Part shown: piece after piece, positions 1 to 7,320 of the stretch
Numbering within the stretch: the stretch's first letter is position 1
Layout: each line of letters opens with the position of its first letter
Made by a program: the position numbers and the translations under genes
The notes under the pieces: generated by a model
The model's database searches: none
Seen by the model: the letters and a program-made list of their open reading frames with translations, nothing else
Told to the model about the DNA's origin: nothing
NCBI GenBank assembly: GCA_965224275.1
Contig: CBDCYR010000001.1
Span: forward strand, 62,001 to 126,000
Length of the DNA stretch: 64,000 nt
Direction: 5' to 3'
Source: CAUZWH01 sp965224275
GTDB lineage: Bacteria; Pseudomonadota; Alphaproteobacteria; SHVV01

Positions 1-47
1 CGAAGGGTTGCGCCGTGCGTGACACCACCAACTTGATCGGCCGTCAT
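1..47 (-). CDS. 5' end of the next operon gene (partial, unidentified)
   Basis: An ATG at 47 on the minus strand lies 6 bp after the stop codon of the DUF1116 gene. It opens a frame (MTADQVGGVTHGATL...) that runs off the left edge of the window. The tight spacing suggests that the minus-strand operon continues to the left. Fifteen residues are too few to assign a family. By analogy with the E. coli all gene cluster, an AllF/FdrA-type or AllH-type partner of the DUF1116 protein would be a reasonable guess, but nothing visible here shows it. Confidence 0.35.
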   Translation of the reverse strand, partial: MTADQVGGVTHGATL

Positions 48-53
48 CGCGGT

Positions 54-1310
54 TTAGTCCCCGAGTGCCATACAGGCAGCCGTATAGGGCGCTGTCGGTG
101 GAACATAGACGCCACGCCCGAGCACGCCTTCGATCCCATCCTTGTGGACAACACCGAGGCTAATGATCGGCGCCAAATCCAACTCGCGGATCGCGCGTGT
201 ACTCAACCCCACCCGTGGCGCCGGCGCCGAGAACGCGGAATGTTCGGCAACCAGAAGCTGACCGGCGCGTTCGCCGCCATCCGGCGGCAAAAACGCCTCC
301 AATCCCTCGATTAGGTCGGTGGCGTAGTGGAACCACGTTAGCGCGCCCAGGCCCAATCCCTCGACCACGGCACTGTCGCCAATCGCACCGAGGCTGGTCT
401 GTGCGCTGTGCCCCTCCTTGAGTTTTCCCTGGGGCGGCTCAGCGAGCGCCGTGAACCAACGACCTGGCAAGCCACCGATCTGCAGTCCGGTCTCCAACCC
501 GTTGCCTGCCATCGCGGTCACCAGACCACAATCTGCCTCGCCGACCGCGGCGGACATGATGCATTTCGACGCTGCCATCCACAGATTCAGGAAGAACGGC
601 GGCGAAGCGGCCAGAAAATCGTCGACCCCGTCGGTCGCAAGATCACCACCCAAACGGTTAGCCAGTTCGACGCGCAGGGCTTCGGTTGCTGCCGCGCATC
701 GCCCATGACAATCATCACCATTGTGGAGCCCATGATCAGCCACCGGCACGAGGGCGATCGGTTTGGACAAACCCTTTTCCAGAACCGGTGCGAGCCGGTG
801 GTTGAGCCACGTAACTTTGTCAAGAACGTCTTGCGTGCAGACACCAAACCGCATTGCCGCACCAGCACCACCATTGAGCGGCGCGTATGCCTGGCGCGAT
901 CGATCGCCAAGATCTTCAACGACTTGAACCATCATCGATGGTGACACCACCGCGGCCAGCGGCGTCACCGTCGCGTGATCCTGGGCTGCTTCGAAGATTA
1001 CCTCGCCCGACCGAATCAGATCTGCGGCCGAGTCAAAATCCTCGGCCCAGCCTTCGAACGTCGCAGCGAGCACGGCCGAGTTGAATATTGGTGTCACCAC
1101 ATCCGAGACATCGTCGAACGGCGGTCCGGCATGCAGCAATGTTTTTGGCGCCAGCCCGATGGCGTCGCGCGCTGGCGCAATAGCGGTCCAAGCCGGCCTC
1201 ACGGCCAGCATTCGATCGACGCCTCGTTGATCGGCCTCGTGAAGCATTCGCGTACTCGCGGTTGCGGCCTCGGCGCTCGTTAACCTTCTGGAAGGAGCCA
1301 AGCCTCGCAA
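54..1310 (-). CDS. DUF1116 protein, AllG/YlbE-like (oxamate carbamoyltransferase subunit family)
   Basis: The 418-residue product matches the DUF1116 family along its length. Landmarks also found in E. coli YlbE (AllG) are TLLHAGPP near residue 60, FEGWAEDF near 86, the MRFG segment, PPFFLNLWMA, GLVTAMAGNG and GRWFTALAEPPQG. E. coli AllG is a subunit of oxamate carbamoyltransferase, which makes carbamoyl phosphate and oxamate from oxalurate at the end of anaerobic allantoin breakdown. Here the gene follows an ABC importer and oxidative genes, so the true substrate may be a different carbamoylated compound. The frame starts at a TTG at 1310 and overlaps the upstream gene by 31 bp. An ATG at 1247 is an alternative start that would remove the overlap. 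Neither start has a convincing ribosome binding site. Confidence 0.8.
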   Translation of the reverse strand: MRGLAPSRRLTSAEAATASTRMLHEADQRGVDRMLAVRPAWTAIAPARDAIGLAPKTLLHAGPPFDDVSDVVTPIFNSAVLAATFEGWAEDFDSAADLIRSGEVIFEAAQDHATVTPLAAVVSPSMMVQVVEDLGDRSRQAYAPLNGGAGAAMRFGVCTQDVLDKVTWLNHRLAPVLEKGLSKPIALVPVADHGLHNGDDCHGRCAAATEALRVELANRLGGDLATDGVDDFLAASPPFFLNLWMAASKCIMSAAVGEADCGLVTAMAGNGLETGLQIGGLPGRWFTALAEPPQGKLKEGHSAQTSLGAIGDSAVVEGLGLGALTWFHYATDLIEGLEAFLPPDGGERAGQLLVAEHSAFSAPAPRVGLSTRAIRELDLAPIISLGVVHKDGIEGVLGRGVYVPPTAPYTAACMALGD

Positions 1311-1900
1311 AAGGCAAGAAACGCCGAGCTGGTTTGGCGCCCCTGAAAATCGCGTGGAAATGCATGTCCGTTGAGGCGACGACCATTGACCACAATCGAT
1401 GCGTCATGCGCCTCGACGAACATGCTGAACATCTCGTGGCGGCCCGTTGCCGAACGGTCGGTCGGCAGCTCGACAGCAAAGGGGTCACCGAGATTGTCCC
1501 AATTAAGTTCGACAGTCATATCGTTGCTTTTGAGCGTTTCCTTATAGGACGCCAGGCCATCACCGGAGGTGGCAACTTCGGTAAGTGGCAGGTAACGCAA
1601 TCCACGCAGTGCCGGGATGCCGCGAAAAGCACCGAATTGCGTGCAGAACTCGTCCACCAAATAGCGCGCCAGCGGATCATTGTCCGAAAGAACGAGGTTA
1701 CAGACGTTTTCTGACTCACTTGACTGATCGGAGTCTTCCACCAGAACCAGAACCGTCCCACGGCCAAACCTTGAAATGACGATCCGGAAGAACACCATCA
1801 GCGTGACAAACGGTCCATCCGCTGTTTCGCGGAGAAACATACCGGGATTTTCGCCGGCCCAATCCACAGAGCCGCGATAGATCGGGATTCGTTCCGCCAT
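1280..1900 (-). CDS. Unrecognised 206-residue protein between ABC importer and DUF1116 gene
   Basis: I do not recognise this family. The product is soluble-looking, with no signal peptide or clear membrane segment. It has a hydrophobic core stretch (FVTLMVFFRIVISRFGRG, about residues 31-48), an acidic centre, and a C-terminus ending in CEAWLLPEG. A GGGGGAT sequence just before the ATG at 1900 supports the start. It lies 42 bp after the transporter ATPase gene and overlaps the start of the DUF1116 gene, so it is probably cotranscribed and translationally coupled with it. Its position suggests a partner subunit or accessory factor for the carbamoyltransferase-like protein. It does not obviously resemble AllH/DUF2877, and no function is assigned. 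Confidence 0.75.
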   Translation of the reverse strand: MAERIPIYRGSVDWAGENPGMFLRETADGPFVTLMVFFRIVISRFGRGTVLVLVEDSDQSSESENVCNLVLSDNDPLARYLVDEFCTQFGAFRGIPALRGLRYLPLTEVATSGDGLASYKETLKSNDMTVELNWDNLGDPFAVELPTDRSATGRHEMFSMFVEAHDASIVVNGRRLNGHAFPRDFQGRQTSSAFLAFCEAWLLPEG

Positions 1901-1942
1901 TCCATCCCCCTCGATTATTCGCTCGTCGGTCTAACTCGCCAA

Positions 1943-3013
1943 CTACTCGCTAAGCGCCATAGAAACGTCGGGCGCCCAAGCGATCCGAACGTCTGCACCG
2001 ACGTCGGGAAGCTGATCGTCCGGCCTGCACTCGACGAGAAACTCGTGATCATTGTCGATCGTTACAACGACCGTCACGATGTTGCCGGTAAAGCTCTTCT
2101 GATCGAGCTTGCCGGGCAAGCTATTAAGACCCTCCGCCCCGTTTGATCCGTTATCGACGAATCGGAGATGCTGCGGCCTGATCGCGAGAGTGGTTTCATT
2201 GCCGTGATCGAGCGCACCTTTCGGAATGCGTAATTTGCTGCCGGAAAACTCGGCTGCGGCATAGCCGCCGTCTTCACCCTTTAGCCGAACCGGCAGAAAG
2301 TTTATTTTACCGACAAAGTCAGCGACGAACTTGGTTTTTGGACGATTGTAGATTTCGTCCGCGCTGTCCAGTTGAACCAATACACCTGTGTTCATGACAG
2401 CGATACGGTCCGACATCATCATTGCTTCGGTTTGGTCGTGGGTGACGTAGACCGTCGTGATCGCGAGTTCCTGTTGAATGCGGCGAAGCTCGAATTGCAT
2501 CGCCTCGCGCAGCTTGAGATCGAGCGCGCCCAGCGGTTCGTCCATCAGCAACACTTGGGGCGGATGCGCCACGGCACGCGCCAGAGCAATACGTTGGCGT
2601 TGCCCGCCACTTAGCTCATTGGGATAGCGATCCTGGACATCGGGAAGACGCACCAGTTCGAGCATTTCGCGAACCCGCGCCTTGATTTCAGACTGGGCGA
2701 CCCGGCGCTCCTTGAGGCCAAACCCGATATTGTCCTCAATCGTAAGGTGCGGAAACAACGCATAATCCTGGAATACCATGCCGATTTCGCGCTTCTGCGG
2801 CGGCAGCAACGTCACATCCTTACCATCGATAAGAATGCGGCCGGAGGTCGGCTCAATGAAACCGGCGATTAGGCGCAACGTTGTCGTTTTGCCGCACCCC
2901 GACGGGCCAAGGAGGGTGAGAAACTCACCCTCCTTGATCTCCAAGTCGATTGCCTGTAGCGCCGGAACGTCGCCGTAGTTCTTGACGACACGCTCCAGAC
3001 TAACTTCAGCCAT
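1943..3013 (-). CDS. ABC importer ATPase, PotA-type
   Basis: This 356-residue protein is the ATP-hydrolysing subunit of a polyamine/opine-type importer. It has Walker A GPSGCGKTT near residue 37, Q-loop, signature LSGGQRQRIALARA near 136, Walker B VLLMDEPLGALD near 156 and the switch histidine in YVTHDQTEAM. A C-terminal TOBE-like region (about 240-356) is typical of the PotA/FbpC/CysA subgroup. It lies 10 bp after the binding-protein gene and completes a four-gene importer. Sequence alone does not tell the substrate; polyamine-like cations, amino acid derivatives or other small N-compounds are all carried by this subgroup. Confidence 0.93.
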   Translation of the reverse strand: MAEVSLERVVKNYGDVPALQAIDLEIKEGEFLTLLGPSGCGKTTTLRLIAGFIEPTSGRILIDGKDVTLLPPQKREIGMVFQDYALFPHLTIEDNIGFGLKERRVAQSEIKARVREMLELVRLPDVQDRYPNELSGGQRQRIALARAVAHPPQVLLMDEPLGALDLKLREAMQFELRRIQQELAITTVYVTHDQTEAMMMSDRIAVMNTGVLVQLDSADEIYNRPKTKFVADFVGKINFLPVRLKGEDGGYAAAEFSGSKLRIPKGALDHGNETTLAIRPQHLRFVDNGSNGAEGLNSLPGKLDQKSFTGNIVTVVVTIDNDHEFLVECRPDDQLPDVGADVRIAWAPDVSMALSE

Positions 3014-3023
3014 CGGATAGTCC

Positions 3024-4106
3024 CTACCGGGCCACCATCCGATTCCACTTCTTGGTCCATTCCTGCATTTTGAAGTTGGAATAGTCCATGTAGTAGAGGT
3101 TGGCGATCTGTTTCGGCGCCAGCATCAGGAACGGTTGACCCGCAGTATCGGTTTTTGGGCTACCGGCATACTTCTGCTGAACCTTTTCGTTCACGGGCAC
3201 GATGCCGTTCTTGGTATGCAGGATCTCCTGCATGCCTTCAGAAACCAGCTGGTTGATATACCATTCTGCCGCGGCCTGGTTCTTACTGCCCTTAACAACC
3301 GTTGCGAAACCGCGACTTGCCATGCCGACCTTGTCCTTTACGGCCGGATGAACCATCCCGACGGGAACGCCAGCTGCATTCAGCCGCACGCCCCAACCGG
3401 CGTGAGCAATTGCCACCCAGATATCGCCCGCCTTGAACATTTGCGTAATTTGCGTTCCCGAATTCCAGAACGAATGAACGCCGAGTTCCTTGATCTTTTT
3501 CAGACCGGGATCGATGTTGTTTTCATCGCCGCCGGCGCCCGCCGCAAACCCTGCGATTGGATTGATCGCTGTGTTCACGTTGATATCCGGGAACGACACC
3601 CGGCCTTTCAGCTTCGGGTTAAAGAGATCCTCGAACTTGGTCGGCCGCGGGATACCCATCTCCTTGAACTTTTCGATGTGATAGATGAAGCCTTCCTGGG
3701 TAATCCAGTTGGCGACCCGGTAGTCGTCATACATCTGCTTGTTCAATTGACTGGTGTTGGGAATGTTGCCGAGGTTGAGCTTCGCGACGAGGCCGGCAGC
3801 CATCGTCTCGGGCCAAATCGATTCGACGCTTTCCATGACATCCATCGGTGCGGCCTGTCCGCGGGCCTGAACAACCTTCGACAGGAGTATCCGCGGATTG
3901 CCGGTGACGAACTCAATCTTGCCACCTTCAGCCTCGAATTTCGTGCAGATGAACTTGCAGAGTCGATCCTTCCAGCTGCCGCCGAACGTCCCAACCGTCA
4001 GCGTAACGCCGTTGAATTTCTGGGCTGACGCAGAGGCGCTGTAGCCAGCCACCACCGCAATAACCAACGCAATTGCAATTGAAAAACGGACGAATAGTAA
4101 TTTCAT
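3024..4106 (-). CDS. Periplasmic substrate-binding protein, PotD-like (family 1 extracellular solute-binding)
   Basis: The product has a clear signal peptide (MKLLFVRFSIAIALVIAV..., predicted cleavage after ASA near residue 28), followed by a PotD-like binding fold. The segments LTVGTFGGSWKD, AAPMDVMESVES and FEDLFNPKLKGRVSFPD are characteristic of the spermidine/putrescine and related-binding family. The start at 4106 is chosen because GGAGGAGG lies 7 bp upstream. An in-frame ATG-like start 12 codons earlier would bury the signal peptide. The gene follows the two permease genes and precedes the ATPase gene. It should deliver the substrate of this operon from the periplasm to the permease pair. 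Confidence 0.92.
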   Translation of the reverse strand: MKLLFVRFSIAIALVIAVVAGYSASASAQKFNGVTLTVGTFGGSWKDRLCKFICTKFEAEGGKIEFVTGNPRILLSKVVQARGQAAPMDVMESVESIWPETMAAGLVAKLNLGNIPNTSQLNKQMYDDYRVANWITQEGFIYHIEKFKEMGIPRPTKFEDLFNPKLKGRVSFPDINVNTAINPIAGFAAGAGGDENNIDPGLKKIKELGVHSFWNSGTQITQMFKAGDIWVAIAHAGWGVRLNAAGVPVGMVHPAVKDKVGMASRGFATVVKGSKNQAAAEWYINQLVSEGMQEILHTKNGIVPVNEKVQQKYAGSPKTDTAGQPFLMLAPKQIANLYYMDYSNFKMQEWTKKWNRMVAR

Positions 4107-4156
4107 GACCAAACCTCCTCCTGCTAAATGGTCGGACAACAAATCCGTTGTCGTTG

Positions 4157-5002
4157 TTAGCCGCTGCCGCCGGTTCTAAGCAGCACGTCCAAGCCGACAA
4201 GCTTTTGTATTCCCCAAAGAACGCCGAGCGACGCTACCACGATCAAGGTTGATATCGCCAGGACTGCCGGGTCGAAGTCGAACTCCATCGAGTGAAAAAT
4301 CTCGATCGGCAACGTCGTGTATTTGGCGCCGGCCAGGAACAGCGAGATCGGCACGTCTCCGAACGAGACCATGAAGGCAAACAGGGCGCCAGCGTAGATT
4401 CCGGGCATGATGATCGGTAGCGTGACACGTCGAAAGGTGCGCCAACGGCTCGCCCCCAAACTGAGAGCAGCCTCCTCCAATCCATGGTCGAAACTCTGCA
4501 GAAGCGCGCCGACCGATCCAATCACATAAGGGGTCGCGACAAATACATGGCCCAACGCCAACCCGACAAACGTACCGGTCAAACCAAGGCCCGTGAGGTT
4601 GCTGATCAGGTAGTAGGTTTGCAGAAATGCGATACCGATGACGATGAACGGAATCTGTAAGGGCGCCCGGAACAGCGTCGAGATCAGCGTTTTCCCCGGA
4701 AAATTGCCCCGCACAATCCCGAGCGCGGCTGGCACGCCGACGATGGTGCCAACAATGGAGGCGGTCACCGCGACGCCGACACTGACCCACAAAGCATCAA
4801 ACAGGCGCGGTTGAATCGCTCTGTACCATTGGAACGACAAATCTGATGGCGGAAATTGCAAAAACGCCCGCCCCGCGACCTCATCACCACCGTCAAAAGA
4901 CGCACCAACCACAACGATCACCGGCGCCAGCAAGAACAAGTAGACGAACCCGACAAAAGAGCCGGTCGCGATCGTCGTCCAACGAATGCGCCCGCCGGCC
5001 AC
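4157..5002 (-). CDS. ABC importer permease, PotC-like
   Basis: A 281-residue inner-membrane protein with about six hydrophobic segments. It carries the EAA loop (LEEAALSLGASRWRTFRRV, about residues 174-192) that docks on the ATPase. The start is a GTG at 5002 that shares one base with the TAG stop of the upstream permease gene (TAGTG), which implies translational coupling. It forms a heterodimeric channel with the preceding PotB-like permease. The order permease-permease-binding protein-ATPase differs from E. coli potABCD but is common in alphaproteobacteria. Confidence 0.92.
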   Translation of the reverse strand: MAGGRIRWTTIATGSFVGFVYLFLLAPVIVVVGASFDGGDEVAGRAFLQFPPSDLSFQWYRAIQPRLFDALWVSVGVAVTASIVGTIVGVPAALGIVRGNFPGKTLISTLFRAPLQIPFIVIGIAFLQTYYLISNLTGLGLTGTFVGLALGHVFVATPYVIGSVGALLQSFDHGLEEAALSLGASRWRTFRRVTLPIIMPGIYAGALFAFMVSFGDVPISLFLAGAKYTTLPIEIFHSMEFDFDPAVLAISTLIVVASLGVLWGIQKLVGLDVLLRTGGSG

Positions 5003-5856
5003 TAGGTCACCACCAGCCGCGCTGAACGCATCCGCCGGATCAGGTATACCGACAGCAAGTTGATAACCAACACCGAAACGAGCAGGACCGCCGATAACGT
5101 CCCCGCCATCGCGTAGCGCGTTTCAAGGACAAGCGTCCGCTCGATAATGACCGGCAGCGTCAACACCTTGCCGCCGCCGAGCAGCGCCGCGGAGACGAAG
5201 GCGCCCATGCATAGATTGAACATGATCAGCGCGCCGCTGACCACGCCCGGGAGGCTGAGCGGGATAACAATTCGCAGGAACACCCGCAACCGCGTGGCGC
5301 CGTGGATAAGCGCCGCTTCCTCGAGCGACCGTGGAATCGCCTGGATGACGCTGAACAACATCAGCACCATAAAGCCCAATACGTAATGCATCAGACCAAC
5401 TACAACACCGAAAACGTTGCCGACGATCTTGATGGGTTGGTCGACGATACCGAGGTCGAGAAGAATCGAGTTAATGGGCCCGTCGGTACCAAAAATGATG
5501 ATCAAGCCCAGCGCCTTGATCACAATTGTGACGAATGAGGACACCACGATCGCGGCGAGCAGGATCATTGCCCATTGCGAGCGCATCCGGGCGATTACAT
5601 AGGCGACGGGGTAGGCAAAGATCAACGTCGCAACCACAACGATGGCCGACAGATATATATTGAGGAGTAGCGATTCCCAATAGAATGGGTCTTCGACCAG
5701 TTCGGCATAGTTGACCAACTTGAGCTCGCTCCCAAGCAAGCCAAGACCAACATCCTCAAAAAATCCGGCTCGGAGGAACAGGAACTGCGTCCCGATCAAC
5801 AGCGCCATACAAAAAACGAACGACGGCAGCAACAGGAATTCCCAGCGTGCCCTCAT
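5002..5856 (-). CDS. ABC importer permease, PotB-like
   Basis: A 284-residue membrane protein with an N-terminal membrane anchor (FVFCMALLIGTQFLFL) and about five further segments. Its EAA loop reads LEEAALIHGATRLRVFLRI. It is the first transporter gene in the transcription direction, 27 bp after the Rieske oxygenase gene, so import and catabolic genes appear to share one transcript. It pairs with the PotC-like permease, whose GTG start overlaps its stop codon. Confidence 0.92.
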   Translation of the reverse strand: MRARWEFLLLPSFVFCMALLIGTQFLFLRAGFFEDVGLGLLGSELKLVNYAELVEDPFYWESLLLNIYLSAIVVVATLIFAYPVAYVIARMRSQWAMILLAAIVVSSFVTIVIKALGLIIIFGTDGPINSILLDLGIVDQPIKIVGNVFGVVVGLMHYVLGFMVLMLFSVIQAIPRSLEEAALIHGATRLRVFLRIVIPLSLPGVVSGALIMFNLCMGAFVSAALLGGGKVLTLPVIIERTLVLETRYAMAGTLSAVLLVSVLVINLLSVYLIRRMRSARLVVT

Positions 5857-5883
5857 GATTTTTTGCCCATCTTTCCGCTCAGC

Positions 5884-7221
5884 CTAGAAGCTCTCTTCGA
5901 GCGCTTTCATACTCCGCACGAGAAAGTCGACCCGGTCGCCTCCGGCGTAAGGATCGGCGCTGATCATCACTTCGGCGACGCGGTCAGCGACAGCTGCGAC
6001 AAGCGCGCGGTCGTCGTTCGATTTCGGCACGCGTAAGACGACGTCGCCGGCGTAGGTGTGAATGTGCTCACCCGCGCCAGCAAAGGGTTGGACCGGCTTG
6101 GCACCGGCCTCGAGGCTTTCGACCTCGTCGCGCAGCTTGCGACGTAACAGGGCAACGCCCTGGTCGGTCACACCGAGATGCTCGCGATTGTGATCGTTGA
6201 TCGGCCCCTGGCCCACCCAGGCGTCGTAGTCACCGGGATTACGCTGACGCGTTTCGTAAGGCCGAGCCTTGGTTTGGCCATAAAAATCGATCGATTCGTA
6301 GCCGATCTCTTCGCGGTTGCCATGGCCTTTGGGATCGTCACGGTCATTAAAATGCCGCCACGCGATCATCATACTGTTGGTGTCGTCGATCGGCACGATC
6401 CAACGCGTCAGTCCGCCGCGGCCAAAATATTTGGATCGCTTGGCTTCTTCAAACAGGCTGCCGTTCTGAACCAGGGTCGGTAGCAAATAATCGTGTAATC
6501 GAACCCAAACGTAACCGCCGACGCGGCGCGGGTTGGTATAGAAGAATCCGGGGAACTCACGGTCATGCCATTTCGGAATGGGCAATTCGGCGAACGCCGA
6601 AAGGTCCTGAAACTGCGCGCCGGTGACGCGTGCGTGTAAAAATACGCTATGGAAAGGGTCCATCGCGTTTTCAGTAACCTGCAGCCAGTTGCACGGCGAG
6701 TGAATTGAGTAGGGAACGATTTCGTCGTCCGGCTGATCGATCGAATCAAGCATTGGAAACGCCGGGCATTCTTCCGATGGGCCCATATAGGCAAAAATCA
6801 ATCCACCGTGCTCGCGTAGCGGGTAAGCGCCGTGAAAGATGTGGCCAGCGATTCGGCTGTTTGGCGGTTCTCCCGGCGTTTCGAGAATCGTTCCGTCGAT
6901 ATCGTAGAGCCAGCCGTGATAACAACAACGGATGCCTTTTTCGCCAATAATCCCGAATTCCAAGGATGTGCCGCGGTGACTGCAGTGAGCGTGCAACAAG
7001 CCCAATCGCCCGCTTTGATCACGGAACAACACCAACTCTTCGTCGAGGATACGCACGGCCACGGGTAGGTCTTTGATCTGGTCGGTCAAGGCAATCGGGA
7101 GCCAGAAGCGCCGAAAATACTCTCCCGCTGGCGAGCCCGGTCCGACGCGGTTCAGGATGGCATTTGGGTGCGGCGGCCGATCAACGTTCGGTTCACGCGT
7201 CAGCTGCGTTTCGCTCACCAC
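5884..7221 (-). CDS. Rieske non-haem iron oxygenase, alpha (catalytic) subunit
   Basis: This 445-residue protein has an N-terminal Rieske domain with the [2Fe-2S] ligands C80, H82, C99 and H102 (CSHRG ... CYHGW). A mononuclear-iron motif (NAMDPFHSVFLHARV, near residues 170-184) follows. The closest architecture is the phthalate/vanillate-type aromatic ring-hydroxylating oxygenase with a LigXa-like C-terminal domain, which hydroxylates or demethylates ring substrates. The GTG start at 7221 is preceded by GGGAGGA. No dedicated reductase or ferredoxin gene is seen in the window, so the electron donor must be encoded elsewhere. The operon context points to an N-containing substrate, but this is inference. 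Confidence 0.9.
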   Translation of the reverse strand: MVSETQLTREPNVDRPPHPNAILNRVGPGSPAGEYFRRFWLPIALTDQIKDLPVAVRILDEELVLFRDQSGRLGLLHAHCSHRGTSLEFGIIGEKGIRCCYHGWLYDIDGTILETPGEPPNSRIAGHIFHGAYPLREHGGLIFAYMGPSEECPAFPMLDSIDQPDDEIVPYSIHSPCNWLQVTENAMDPFHSVFLHARVTGAQFQDLSAFAELPIPKWHDREFPGFFYTNPRRVGGYVWVRLHDYLLPTLVQNGSLFEEAKRSKYFGRGGLTRWIVPIDDTNSMMIAWRHFNDRDDPKGHGNREEIGYESIDFYGQTKARPYETRQRNPGDYDAWVGQGPINDHNREHLGVTDQGVALLRRKLRDEVESLEAGAKPVQPFAGAGEHIHTYAGDVVLRVPKSNDDRALVAAVADRVAEVMISADPYAGGDRVDFLVRSMKALEESF

Positions 7222-7320
7222 TGATCCTCCCTGACTCTAGGTTTGCCCGGCTGTTTGCCTCGGCCTGGCGATCGTAGCCAACCCATAAAACGAATCAACC
7301 GCTGTCGGGACCAACCCAGA

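Noticed and set aside
3135..4028. A 297-codon plus-strand frame across the binding-protein gene
   Set aside because: Antisense to a gene with a clear signal peptide and strong ribosome binding site.
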